A stretch of 34,810 nucleotides of DNA, taken from Candidatus Zipacnadia bacterium (GTDB lineage Bacteria > Armatimonadota > Zipacnadia > Zipacnadales > Zipacnadaceae). Under the pieces are notes generated by a model, which was given only the letters and a program-made list of their open reading frames with translations, was not told the DNA's origin and searched no databases. Below, one piece after another: positions 26,051 to 34,810 of the stretch (within the stretch, counting starts at the first letter, position 1; every line of letters starts with the position of its first letter). The stretch is from positions 1 through 34,810 of the forward strand of contig JALGUR010000023.1 of the NCBI GenBank assembly GCA_029820565.1, given 5' to 3'. A program made the translations under genes and the position numbers.

Positions 26051-27232
26051 ATGGCCCAGCAAAGTCAGCGAGAGCGCTTGCGCCAGTGGCTGCGCGAGGG
26101 CGATCCCCAATTGGTACCCATTGTATACTGGGCAGGCCCTGACCTTGCCGCGACCTACTTCGGGAAAACACCCGAGGAAGTGACGGCCGAGGATGACCTG
26201 GCCGCCGCGCAGGCTATGGGCGTTCAGAAGTTTTACGTCGTGGCCAGCCCGCAGTTATTCCAAGCCGTCAAGTACCGGGATGACCTTAGCATGGAAACGG
26301 AGGCCGACGAGAGAACAGATACCTCTGGGGTGCGCCGGCAGATTAGGACCAACACTCTGCGCACTCCCCACGGTGTCCTGGCAGACTGTTGGGAAGCAGT
26401 CGGCGACGAATCTTCCACCCGGACACAGTGTTATGTGAGCGGCGAAGAAGATGTGGCGGTTTATGCTGCCTGGGTACGGGAGGCGGCCCAGACCATCCTT
26501 GACAATCGCGACCAAGTTAAGGCTGATGTTGTCAAGTCAGTCAAATCAGCTATTGCCGCGAGCGGTGACAACGGCCTTGTGATGATGTGGCTATTCACTC
26601 CTATGGTCGAACTCATCAATCTCTACTTCAGCCAGGCCGATGGCATTTTGTGGATCGTTGACCAGCCTCGGCTTCTGCATGAACTGTGCGAATTGCAGCT
26701 TGAGACCACCAGATTGTGGATTGAGGCCGGTGACGCGGCCGATGTAGACGTTTACGGCTATGCCATAAACGGCCTGGAGATATACTCACCGACGATTTTT
26801 GAGGAATTTCTTGTCCCGTATACTCGCCAGATCAACCAGGACATCCGGCGTACGGGACGCCTGTCGTGGTACCATTGCTGTGGTAAGATGGCCCGATTGG
26901 TAGAGATGGGATACTTTGATCAGATGGAGCCGGACATAGTGGAGAGCTTCTCGGAGCCTCCCGAGGGTGATGTTACCCATTTGCGCGATACCCGGGAGCG
27001 GCTCTCGTGGATAAGGGCGAGTCGCGGAGGCGTCAACTCGGGACACATACACTCACAATCTCCCGAACAGTTGCGCACCCGAACCCGTCACGTTCTGGAG
27101 TCCATGCGGGGGTTTCGCCACATGATTGGCGCGACCGATGATCTGTTGCACCATACTCCCCTCGTGAACCTGCTGGCCATCACTGACGCAGTTAGAGAGT
27201 CCGGCCGGCTTTTTCCGTGGGGCGAACAATGA
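26051..27232 (+). CDS. Uroporphyrinogen decarboxylase/MtaA-family (methyltransferase-like) protein
   Basis: 393 residues of the UroD superfamily. The C-terminal half contains VDVYGYAINGLEIYSPTIFEEF, typical of the MtaA/CmuA-like branch, and WYHCCGKMARLVE, where His275-Cys276-Cys277-Gly278 is the expected zinc/thiol site. True HemE residues for tetrapyrrole binding are not evident. Members move methyl groups between corrinoid and thiols or act on methylated substrates; many in Planctomycetota and Armatimonadota are uncharacterised and found near sugar genes. GGAG lies upstream of the ATG. The next gene, a glycosidase, starts 12 bases after its stop, and a B12-type radical SAM gene follows. An O-methyl-sugar connection is inference. 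Confidence 0.87.
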   Translation: MAQQSQRERLRQWLREGDPQLVPIVYWAGPDLAATYFGKTPEEVTAEDDLAAAQAMGVQKFYVVASPQLFQAVKYRDDLSMETEADERTDTSGVRRQIRTNTLRTPHGVLADCWEAVGDESSTRTQCYVSGEEDVAVYAAWVREAAQTILDNRDQVKADVVKSVKSAIAASGDNGLVMMWLFTPMVELINLYFSQADGILWIVDQPRLLHELCELQLETTRLWIEAGDAADVDVYGYAINGLEIYSPTIFEEFLVPYTRQINQDIRRTGRLSWYHCCGKMARLVEMGYFDQMEPDIVESFSEPPEGDVTHLRDTRERLSWIRASRGGVNSGHIHSQSPEQLRTRTRHVLESMRGFRHMIGATDDLLHHTPLVNLLAITDAVRESGRLFPWGEQ

Positions 27233-27244
27233 AAAGGAGTTTCA

Positions 27245-29323
27245 ATGATGGATTACTGTGAGTGGTTAAAAGATGTGCCGTTTATTCGCTATGTGGGACC
27301 TGACGCGACATGGAATGACTGCCTCTCGGTGTACGGGTCGTCGGTGACGACTCACCATCCGCTTGTGCCCTTCCAAGTTGCCGAATCCGGTCCGGCACCC
27401 AAGTGCGGTCCCGCCCCGGACCGCGACCCCTTTGTTTACGCTGGTCTACCTCTGGTCAGTCTGATCGCGGCAACTGAGACGGTGGTGGGGCATCCGGTGG
27501 CAGCGACCAGTTTTGTGTGCGACGGTGCGGCTGTGGAAGCCAAAGTATTGCAGACTACCGCCGATCGCTTTAAGTTGGACTTCTATCCCCACATGTTCAC
27601 TACCGCTCTAAAGTTAGCGGGAACCACGGTTGAGTCAATGGTGACATTGGCTGACCCCAGCACTTTCTACGTTCATACGGTCCTCACCAATACCAGCGAT
27701 TCCCCCCATGAATATGCCCCCTGGATTTTCGGTCGCTTGAAAAACATGCTGCGGGGCTGCGCCCGTCTCGAGCAGGAGGCAGATACTATCGCGGTGGATT
27801 TCACCGAAGCCGGCGGCGGCCGGGTCAATCGCTATTTGCGCCTGCGGCCTGGTTTTGGCATCGAAGGTTACAACATTTTGGAGTGGAGCTTTCGCCCTAC
27901 GGGTTTCCTGCGACCGGGCGAAGGTAAGCCGGTGTGGTGGAACTACCGGCCCATCGGTTATGAACTGCTCGGGCCGACGCAAGTACTTCAGCCCGAGGAG
28001 AAGTTGACCTTCACTTGTGCGGTGGGTCTGTCCTATGACGAAGCGGAAGCCATCGCCTCCCTGCAGTGCGTGCAGCAGCCGCCGGGCGAGTTGGAATCGG
28101 CGGCTCGGCAGTGGTATAACGACTACCTTTCCGGGATGCCTGAGCCCCCCGAGGACCTGAGCCCGCGCGAACGCCAGTACTACTATGGCTCGGCCTGGGT
28201 CATACGCCATAACCAGATTCGGCCCACGGGCAAGTTTGAAAACATTCATTGGCTACATGGCAAGGGCTTCCTGGGCTACTGGGGTGATAACATTTGGACA
28301 CCAGATGATAGCCAGTTCATTTTACTGCAGGCGAAGGATACGGCTCCTGAGTTGGGCAAGGGTTTGGTGCGGGAGATTTGCCACCGGCAGTCACCCGAAG
28401 GGGCCTTCACGACAATGAACAGCGCGGGCGAGGGCAGTTCGGGACATGGGCCCTACCTTTTCGCCTGGTGCCTGCTCCAGTTTCATGACACGGTGGGCGA
28501 TGATTCATTTATCGCCGAGGTCTACGAGCCTTTCTGTCGGTTCCATCGCTGGATGTTGGACTATTGGGATCACGATGGCAGCGGCCTCATTTCCACGCCT
28601 ATGCCGACGCAAGGCGGAGGCTACGATAATAATCCCACAGGCTTCCAACTGTGTGCCCCTGTGGCGCTGGCTGACACAAACTCTGGTATGATTATGGATG
28701 CGCTCGCATTGGCACGTATGGCGAGGATCCTGAATAAGACCGAGGACGTTGAGTACTGGGAACGGCGGGCCGCCGAGCTGCGCACCCGAGTCGTCCAGCA
28801 CTTCTTCCACGAGAAGTCGGGATTGTTCTTCAGTCGTTACTGCGAGAGCGGGGAATTCATTCAGATAAAGGGACTCCAGTGTATGTTCTTCCCTCTGTGG
28901 ACCCGAGTAGCCGACCAGGAGCTTGCCCGGGACACAATTGAACGTTACCTACTAAATGAAGACGAATTCTTCACGCCGGCTCCGTTCCCCGACATCGCCC
29001 GCAGCGAAATCTACCATAATACGGGCCGCCACAGTGGCACAACTTTCCTGCACTGGTCGCTTATGGGTCTGGTTATTCTGGCTGAATACGGCTACCACCA
29101 ACAGGCTGAGGAGGCGCGGCGGCGCATCATTGATTTCGTAAGCCGCAGTAAGTCGTTCTGGCAATTCTGGTGTGCCGATGGCGGAGGATTTGATTTCAAG
29201 GACATGGGTGGCGAGCATCGCGTGCCTAACACCACCTGGTGCAGCGTCTATGGCAGCATCGTCCGGCGCGAGTACCAGCGATTTGCTGAACTGACTAACG
29301 AACTGTTTCCACCTTCGTGGTGA
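27245..29323 (+). CDS. Glycoside hydrolase with (alpha/alpha)6 barrel
   Basis: 692 residues, no signal peptide, so cytosolic. The N-terminal third (about 1-290) is a beta-sandwich-like region. The remaining part is an alpha-helical barrel of the GH63/GH37/mannosylglycerate-hydrolase-like clan by look. Likely substrate-site segments are GYWGDNIWTPDDSQF (about 344-358), STPMPTQGGGYDNNPTG (about 446-466) and GRHSGTTFLHWSLMGL (about 594-609). The Asp and Glu residues in these segments are candidate catalytic acids, but the exact pair is not certain. AAAAGGAG lies 6 bases before the ATG. It follows the UroD-like gene by 12 bases, so the two are almost certainly one operon. Confidence 0.85.
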   Translation: MMDYCEWLKDVPFIRYVGPDATWNDCLSVYGSSVTTHHPLVPFQVAESGPAPKCGPAPDRDPFVYAGLPLVSLIAATETVVGHPVAATSFVCDGAAVEAKVLQTTADRFKLDFYPHMFTTALKLAGTTVESMVTLADPSTFYVHTVLTNTSDSPHEYAPWIFGRLKNMLRGCARLEQEADTIAVDFTEAGGGRVNRYLRLRPGFGIEGYNILEWSFRPTGFLRPGEGKPVWWNYRPIGYELLGPTQVLQPEEKLTFTCAVGLSYDEAEAIASLQCVQQPPGELESAARQWYNDYLSGMPEPPEDLSPRERQYYYGSAWVIRHNQIRPTGKFENIHWLHGKGFLGYWGDNIWTPDDSQFILLQAKDTAPELGKGLVREICHRQSPEGAFTTMNSAGEGSSGHGPYLFAWCLLQFHDTVGDDSFIAEVYEPFCRFHRWMLDYWDHDGSGLISTPMPTQGGGYDNNPTGFQLCAPVALADTNSGMIMDALALARMARILNKTEDVEYWERRAAELRTRVVQHFFHEKSGLFFSRYCESGEFIQIKGLQCMFFPLWTRVADQELARDTIERYLLNEDEFFTPAPFPDIARSEIYHNTGRHSGTTFLHWSLMGLVILAEYGYHQQAEEARRRIIDFVSRSKSFWQFWCADGGGFDFKDMGGEHRVPNTTWCSVYGSIVRREYQRFAELTNELFPPSW

Positions 29324-29354
29324 ATTCACCAATACTGCATTGAGTGACTGAACT

Positions 29355-30803
29355 ATGTATTATGACCTGATTCTAATAAATCCAAATACAGTCAAGCCCG
29401 CCGTAGCGCCTTTGGGTTTGGAGTATGTGGCCGAGGCAACCCGGCAGGCGGGCTATTCGGTGGACTTGTTGGACCTGTGCTTTGCCGATGACATTAGTGC
29501 CGCCATAGCCGACTATTTTGCTCAGAATTCGGCAGGATTGATCGGAATATCGGCGCGCAATACGGACAATTGCTATCTGCTCAGCCAGCACTCGTACCTG
29601 CCCGACATCTGCAAATTGGTTGGTTCTCTGCGTAACCACAGCGACGCTCCTATCGTTCTGGGCGGCGCGGGCTACTCGGTGATGCCGCAGGAGATACTGC
29701 GCCGGGCGAGAGCGGATTTTGGGATTATTGGCGATGGTGAGGGACCGGTAGTGCGACTGATTCAGGCGTTGCAAGGAGATGACCAACTTGCTAATATTCC
29801 CGGCCTGGTTCGGCGGGAAAATGACAACATTGTAGCCGAGCCACCCGCATGGGAGTCACTGGAGTCTGGCGTGCGTCTCCTCCGGCAAAGCATAGACTAT
29901 CAATGCTATTTCCGCGAAGGTGGGCAAGGAAATGTGGAGACCAAGCGCGGCTGTCCGGGCGAATGCATCTACTGTGCCGACCTGCACAGTAAGGGCCACC
30001 GCCCGCGATTGCGCCCACCAGAGATAGTCGCTGATGAGATTGAAAGGCTACTGGATATGGGAATTGATTGCCTCCACTTGTGCGACAGCGAGTTTAACCT
30101 GCCGCCGGCTCATGCCGAGGCCGTCTGCCAGGAACTCATCCGGCGCAACTTAGGCCAGCGGGTACGTTGGTATGCCTACCTGGCTCCCCAACCATTCTCC
30201 AAGCGTTTGGCGACTCTGATGAAAGAGGCTGGTTGTGTGGGCATTGATTTTGGCCTGGACAGCGGCGATGCCCAGGTTCTGAAGAACCTGGGACGCGAGT
30301 TTACTCCTGATGAGGCACTGGAGACGGCCCGCATTTGCCGCGAAGTGGGCATCATCTTTATGCTTGACCTGCTCATCGGCGGCCCGGGCGAGACCAAGCA
30401 GTCAACCGCTACGACCATTGAGTTTACCCGGGAGTGTGAGCCGGATTGTGTGGGAGTAGCGTTGGGAGTGCGCATATATCCGGGCACCAAGTTGGCTCAG
30501 TTGGTGCTACGCGAGGGTCTGGAACCGGATAATCCCAACTTGTGCGGTCACATTGAGGCCAATGCTGGTTTTGCTGACCCGGTGTTCTATCTATCAGCCG
30601 AGTTGGGCTCGCCGAGCGAAGCGGCGGCCTGTGTGGCTGAGTTGGTGGGGAGCGATAAGCGCTTCTTCTTTGGCGGTAGCCAAGATCAACGGAGCGACTA
30701 TGACTACGACGACAATATTGTGCTGGTGGAGGCCATCGCCGCCGGCGCCCGTGGCGCTTACTGGGACATATTGCGCCGCCTGCGCATGGGCACCGAACCG
30801 TAG
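29355..30803 (+). CDS. B12-binding-type radical SAM enzyme
   Basis: 482 residues. An N-terminal cobalamin-binding-like Rossmann domain (about 1-145) carries NPNTVKPAVAPLGLEYVAEA and VLGGAGYSVMPQEIL, but no DxHxxG motif. The radical SAM barrel holds the cluster motif Cys200-x3-Cys204-x2-Cys207 (KRGCPGECIYCAD) and GGPGETKQS in the strand that usually binds SAM. The phrase IGISARNTDNCY with FGIIGDGEGPVV resembles the TsrM-like (tryptophan 2-C-methyltransferase) group, whose cobalamin site also lacks DxHxxG. This similarity is by memory only. It lies 31 bases after the glycosidase gene and converges on the FAD-oxidoreductase gene with 7 bases between. Substrate unknown. Confidence 0.9.
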   Translation: MYYDLILINPNTVKPAVAPLGLEYVAEATRQAGYSVDLLDLCFADDISAAIADYFAQNSAGLIGISARNTDNCYLLSQHSYLPDICKLVGSLRNHSDAPIVLGGAGYSVMPQEILRRARADFGIIGDGEGPVVRLIQALQGDDQLANIPGLVRRENDNIVAEPPAWESLESGVRLLRQSIDYQCYFREGGQGNVETKRGCPGECIYCADLHSKGHRPRLRPPEIVADEIERLLDMGIDCLHLCDSEFNLPPAHAEAVCQELIRRNLGQRVRWYAYLAPQPFSKRLATLMKEAGCVGIDFGLDSGDAQVLKNLGREFTPDEALETARICREVGIIFMLDLLIGGPGETKQSTATTIEFTRECEPDCVGVALGVRIYPGTKLAQLVLREGLEPDNPNLCGHIEANAGFADPVFYLSAELGSPSEAAACVAELVGSDKRFFFGGSQDQRSDYDYDDNIVLVEAIAAGARGAYWDILRRLRMGTEP

Positions 30804-30810
30804 CAAAAGG

Positions 30811-32118
30811 TTACTCGCTGTCTATCATCTGGCTTACAGTTTGGGCCAGCCCAATCATCCCGCTCAGGCAGCGGTCAGATGGATACAACTGCGTAGAATC
30901 AATGACGTACAGGCCGCTGACAGGTGCGGCGAGATTCGGTTTGCGCTGACTGAACCCGGGGGGGCAGATGGCCTGGACATGCAGGTCCTGGGTAACAATG
31001 GCCTCGCGCATCCAGGAGCGGTCAAACTCCGGACTGATTATCTCCAAGCAGCCTATTATGCTCTCAATAAGTTCTTCCTGAGGCCAGACAAATAATTCCT
31101 CATCGGCCGGCATATACAGGGGGACGTAAATTATTCCTGCGCCGCCATATTGACGCCAGGGGTTGAGATTAGAATACTCAATAAGGCCATTAAAGAATAT
31201 TCGTCGGTCATTGACATTAACCCAAAAACTATCGGTGAGATTGTCTTCAAGGGCCAGAAGGGCGCAACGTACTGCTACAAAGTCAATGCTACCTATCTGC
31301 TGGCGATAATCGGCCGCTGACTCAGGGAGCAATCGCGCCAGTTCGGGCAGGGGGATAGCACTGACCACCACATCAGCGTCCCACTGTTCGCTACCTATAC
31401 CTACCGCGAGTGCCTGGCCCTGGCCCTCAATAATTGTCGTGGCCGGACTGCTGCAATGAATAGTACCACCATGGATCTGGATATAATCGGCCAAGGCGTC
31501 CAACAGAGTCTTGGACCCGCCCTCCAGATAGCCGAACCGCTCAGGACGCCATAGGCTGCGGCGGGATTGCGAGTAGCGATGCAGGCGGTGCCACAGCCAC
31601 GGGGCGGAAATCTGATCGTAATAGCGACTGAATTTGACTTGCAGCAGGGGGCGCCAGATTGTCTCGTAAGCCTCGGCGCCGATATTAGCAATTAGCCACT
31701 GTTCGGCGGTGAGGTGCTCAATATCTTCCCAGTCCGTCATGCGCCGGCAGCGGGCCGCATGTCGGGCAAAACGCAGCCGGGCGCTGAGGCTAACCGGCGA
31801 GAAGCCCAGCAAATCCAGCGGGGTAGTGAATGGATACATATGGCCCTGGACATAGTAACTGGTATGCCCGGGCCGCCAGTGCAGCCTGCCGTCCAAGCCC
31901 AGTTCAGTGATAAGCCCTATTAAGTGTTTATCTGGGCCGCAGATGAAATGATAGTAGCGTTCGATGTATCGCTCGCCTACCTGTACTGAACGGGCCATAC
32001 CACCAAGCACCGGTTCTCGCTCCAGCAATACCACCTGATGGCCGCGCTTGGTCAACTCATAGGCAACAGTTAAGCCTGAGACGCCCCCACCAATTATTAT
32101 TACCCGCTTAGCAGCCAT
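30811..32118 (-). CDS. FAD-dependent amine-oxidase/protoporphyrinogen-oxidase-like oxidoreductase
   Basis: 435 residues. The N-terminal dinucleotide fold has IIGGGVSGLTVAYEL (Gly10-Gly12, Gly15) and Glu33 at the end of the second strand, the FAD ribose ligand. GGMARS follows, the usual second FAD motif. The C-terminus LYVIDSTQLYPSDRCLSGMIGLAQ is the closing FAD element. It resembles NAD(P)/FAD oxidoreductases found beside glycosyltransferases in envelope or polysaccharide clusters, distant from UDP-galactopyranose mutase. It lies 90 bases downstream of the glycosyltransferase on the same strand, and a perfect palindrome separates the two. Confidence 0.9.
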   Translation of the reverse strand: MAAKRVIIIGGGVSGLTVAYELTKRGHQVVLLEREPVLGGMARSVQVGERYIERYYHFICGPDKHLIGLITELGLDGRLHWRPGHTSYYVQGHMYPFTTPLDLLGFSPVSLSARLRFARHAARCRRMTDWEDIEHLTAEQWLIANIGAEAYETIWRPLLQVKFSRYYDQISAPWLWHRLHRYSQSRRSLWRPERFGYLEGGSKTLLDALADYIQIHGGTIHCSSPATTIIEGQGQALAVGIGSEQWDADVVVSAIPLPELARLLPESAADYRQQIGSIDFVAVRCALLALEDNLTDSFWVNVNDRRIFFNGLIEYSNLNPWRQYGGAGIIYVPLYMPADEELFVWPQEELIESIIGCLEIISPEFDRSWMREAIVTQDLHVQAICPPGFSQRKPNLAAPVSGLYVIDSTQLYPSDRCLSGMIGLAQTVSQMIDSE

Positions 32119-32188
32119 AATTGCACAAACTGTCTCTATTCGTCCAATTCTTGATCGCGTCGGCCAGGTTCTCTATCCTCGCCGTGCT

Positions 32189-32209
32189 GTGCAGGTTAGG
32201 AACCTGCAC
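32189..32209. repeat. Perfect palindromic hairpin between glycosyltransferase and oxidoreductase genes
   Basis: A 9-bp perfect stem (GTGCAGGTT pairing with AACCTGCAC) around a 3-base loop begins at the TAG stop codon of the glycosyltransferase. On the minus strand the loop is CCT, much like the TCC and TCCT loops of the hairpins at 91-255. No T-run follows, so a REP-like element or RNA stabiliser is more likely than a classical terminator. Confidence 0.65.
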
Positions 32210-33746
32210 TACGGGAGTTGCGAGCTCAAGTCGTAAATGGTGTAGCCCTCGCTACGAAAGGCCGCTGCGTAGTTGTCCTCCAGATAGTGCTTAAGGTCCG
32301 GACGGGCACCACCGGGGCTAATATCGTCGAAATAGACAGTCCAGCGCGCACCGCGCTCACGGCGATTCTCTACGTACAGTGGCCCCGGAAAATCATGCGG
32401 GGATACCTTGGTCATCATCCTCAGCCTCCATGGCGGCTTGCCGAAGGTCTCCCGACCAACCCAGCCAGGCCGCTGGAAATAGTACAGACAGCCATAGCCG
32501 GGGGGAAAGATGATCACCGGCTGCTTGCCGGCGTCAATCTCGTCCAGCTTACGAGCGGCATCCAGTATAGGTCGGTACTGTTCAAAGAAGGGCTGGACTC
32601 CCCAGGCGGCCAGCACCAGGAATATGATTACCAATACGGGTACTGTGGCCCGCGAAATCCCCCGCGTCTGACTCAGTCGGTCCCAGCCGAGACCGATGAA
32701 TCCCGCCGCCGGAAGCAACAATGGTATTTGGTAATAGGTCTGTCTAAGATTTCCGCCCGAAACCAGGATGAAGTATAACAGCACTGCCCCCAGCCACACG
32801 TGGAAGAGGTTCCAGCGAAATCTACCGTTTTCAGTAGCAAAAAAGCCCAGTGGTAGTAACACTAGACCGATGGCGGTGAGGTGATCTTTCAGCAGGCGAT
32901 TGAGTATTAGTGAGTAATTCCCGGGGCGCAGAAAATCCCCCGGTGAAAACCACATCCCCCCACCGAAACCGACGCCCACGGTGAAATACTTACTGCCGAT
33001 AGAGCCGGCTGCTTGAATAAGGCTACCCCGTACTTGCGATAAGCCAGCCACAGTAGGGGAATCACCAGCAACAGGGCGGGCAGTTTGACTAAGAAGCACA
33101 ATATCCCGCTGACGAGCGCTGCCAGATAGTGGCCCAACTTCTCCGCTTTCAACCACAACGAGAAATAATATACCAGCGCTACCGAAAAGAAAATCATAGC
33201 CGGCTCGCTCATCAGTACGCGGCCGAAATACCAGTGCGAAGGCGCGAAGGCGAAAAACAGCAGGCCGAAAGTGGCCGGCCGCTCGCCTAAATGGAGGCGC
33301 AACAGTTTGTGCATCAGCACGATTGCGCCAAGGCTAAAAAGGATGGCTACCAGCCGCCCCACCCAGTCATGCACACCAAAAACATTGTACAGCAGCGCCG
33401 TTAGCCAGGTGACCAATTGAAATTCTATTTCTATATAGTTGGGCTGGTCAGCGCTATAGTCGGTTTCAGGCCACCAGATGTTGTACCCGTGCTGATGGAA
33501 GTTTTTAGCGATAGGGGCGATCTGAAGTTGTTTTATCCAGTGAACGCTGGTATACGGTGCCGTGAAGTCAACCAGCCGCACCGCCAGTGCCAATAGGATA
33601 ATCAGGCCGATTTCCTGACGGCGAGTGAGGCCAGGCAGAATGACACCTCGGCTGGCTTGCTCCACTGAAGCATCGCGCCCCAATTCAATACCACCTCTAC
33701 TGCGATGCCCACTCTCTGTGAGAGCCAAGGAAGAATTCATCATCAT
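32209..33746 (-). pseudogene. GT39/PMT-like membrane glycosyltransferase, disrupted frame
   Basis: Two overlapping frames together make one protein of about 510 codons. Frame 1 (33746 downward, credible to about 33010, residue 246) has an N-terminal helix, Asp60 in a VRLVDFTAPY context, and SEPAMIFFSVALVYY, like the ArnT/PMT (GT39) family that transfers sugars from lipid carriers at the membrane. Frame 2 (credible from about 32985 to 32209) continues with SKYFTVGVGFGGGMWFSPGDF and further helices. Between them one transmembrane helix seems to be missing. Frame 1 then reads SISPWASVSVGGC and ends. It is a real inactivating change or an assembly error. It is downstream of the sulfatase by 44 bases. 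Confidence 0.7.
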
Positions 33747-33790
33747 AGATATGCCGTCCTACTCAGCAGCCGACCCCGCCGGTGGCAGGT

Positions 33791-34810
33791 TCACCAGTTA
33801 AACCAACCCTCGGTGATACCGTCATGCTCCGGTACAACGTAGCGGGCAAACCACTCCTCCATCTGCCCCTTAAGGTCCCTTATGCGCTGCTGTTGGGTAG
33901 GGTCGTCAATCCGGTTGTTACGCTCATCGGGGTCATTTAGCAAATTGAACAACTCATTGGGGCCATCGGAGTAGCGATGGACGTACTTCCACTGCTGGGT
34001 TCTTATCATCCGCACCGGGCCGTACTCGTCATAGACCACGACAAATTCGTTGCCCGTGGCCGGTTCGCCGCGCAAAAGCGGTAGAAAACTGTGGCCGGGT
34101 AGATTCCGGTCCTCAGGCACGGGCAAGTTCAGATAATCCAGTAGTGTAGGCATAAAATCATAGGCTGTGACCATAGTGTCTTCCACGCGGTCCATAGGAA
34201 TGCCACTGGGGTGGCTGAAAATCATGGGCACCAGGATGGAGTTGTCATACATATTCCTGGGATCGGTGCCATTGCCTTTGCCCCAAAAGCCGTGGTGGCC
34301 GCAACTAAAGCCATTATCACTGGCGAATATAATTAGCGTATCTTCGCGCAAGCCCAATTGCTCAATGCGGTCAATGATGCGCCCAACGTTGGCGTCCATG
34401 GCAGTAACAGCGGCAAAATAGCCCTTTAGGGCCTCCCGGTTGCCCAGACAGCGGTCGGTCAATTCTCCGGCCCACGGGTGCTTAGGTTCCTGGGGACAGG
34501 ACAGGAAAGGGCAGTCGTCATAAGAGTCAACAATATCCTGAGGGTGCTCACCTATCCAGGGGCTATGTGGCGCGGTGTAGTGGACGCTGAGGTAAAACTG
34601 GTCATCGCTATGGGCGTCCACGAATTTGAGGGCCTCGTCAGTGATGACGTCGGTGATGTAGCCGGGCTCGTCAATTAACTGCCCCTCACGCACCATCGGC
34701 GCATTATTATAAGGGCCGCCGCCGCGCTGGTGAACATACCAGAAATCAAGACTGTGCTGAGGATGGCGGCTGTCGCCCATATGCCACTTGCCGCTTATTC
34801 CGCAGGTGTA
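33791..34810 (-). CDS. Sulfatase (alkaline-phosphatase superfamily), N-terminus cut by the window edge
   Basis: At least 340 residues; the frame is open to the right edge and reads YTCGISGKWHMGDS there, where GKWH is the second sulfatase signature. Downstream are VHYTAPHSPWIGEHP, LIIFASDNGFSCGHHGFWGKG (Asp-Asn and His metal/substrate residues) and a C-terminal subdomain with VRMIRTQQWKYVHRY and LFNLLNDPDERNN. The Cys/Ser-x-Pro-x-Arg site that carries the formylglycine lies outside the window, so its type cannot be seen. An internal ATG at 34780 is not the true start. It would remove sulfate esters from glycans or other sulfated compounds and heads the minus-strand run with the glycosyltransferase and FAD oxidoreductase. 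Confidence 0.93.
   Translation of the reverse strand, partial: YTCGISGKWHMGDSRHPQHSLDFWYVHQRGGGPYNNAPMVREGQLIDEPGYITDVITDEALKFVDAHSDDQFYLSVHYTAPHSPWIGEHPQDIVDSYDDCPFLSCPQEPKHPWAGELTDRCLGNREALKGYFAAVTAMDANVGRIIDRIEQLGLREDTLIIFASDNGFSCGHHGFWGKGNGTDPRNMYDNSILVPMIFSHPSGIPMDRVEDTMVTAYDFMPTLLDYLNLPVPEDRNLPGHSFLPLLRGEPATGNEFVVVYDEYGPVRMIRTQQWKYVHRYSDGPNELFNLLNDPDERNNRIDDPTQQQRIRDLKGQMEEWFARYVVPEHDGITEGWFNW

Noticed and set aside
26051-27232. Haem biosynthesis gene hemE
   Set aside because: The HCCG site and overall pattern fit the MtaA-like branch, and no other haem genes are nearby.

Overview
The window looks like a stretch of bacterial chromosome from an uncultured, carbohydrate-oriented lineage. 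It is moderately GC-rich with good Shine-Dalgarno sites. Three traits point to the Planctomycetota/PVC or Armatimonadota neighbourhood: a double-length (tandem) UvrA, an architecture known from Chlamydiae and relatives; a secreted protein ending in the H-X9-DG motif of DUF1559/pseudopilin-like families; and a DUF4091 glycosidase-like protein. The phylum assignment is inference. No rRNA, tRNA, CRISPR array, integrase or transposase was recognised, and no gap between genes exceeds about 230 bases.

Layout. 1-62 is the tail of an unidentified gene, followed by short REP-like palindromes (63-284). 285-2754 holds four membrane proteins (SpoIIM/DUF95, RDD, DUF5652, FUN14). 2760-9022 is a divergent catabolic-looking cluster: Gfo/Idh/MocA dehydrogenase, xylose-isomerase-like TIM barrel and cupin on the minus strand; nitrilase-family amidohydrolase, isochorismatase-like hydrolase, a secreted beta-propeller-like protein and a class II aldolase on the plus strand. 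9081-11955 carries a cold-shock protein, long-form ribosome hibernation factor and a ClC channel/transporter with CBS domains. 12057-16610 carries ribokinase, a large secreted DUF4091 protein and a small cupin.

16692-23584 is the 2086-residue tandem UvrA with a C-terminal extra domain, translationally coupled (GTGA overlap) to a cytosolic CBM9/DOMON-like protein. 23581-25820 (minus) holds an H-X9-DG secreted protein, an unrecognised 216-residue protein and a thioredoxin lipoprotein. 26051-30803 (plus) holds a UroD/MtaA-type methyltransferase-like protein, an (alpha/alpha)6-barrel glycosidase and a B12-type radical SAM enzyme. 30811-34810 (minus) holds a FAD-dependent amine-oxidase-like protein, a disrupted GT39-type glycosyltransferase and a sulfatase cut by the window edge.

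Together the genes suggest breakdown and processing of complex, possibly sulfated or methylated, carbohydrates and amide compounds, interleaved with housekeeping stress and DNA-repair functions. The most notable items are the UvrA-UvrA fusion with its coupled partner, the UroD/glycosidase/B12-radical-SAM group, the palindrome family, and the broken glycosyltransferase.
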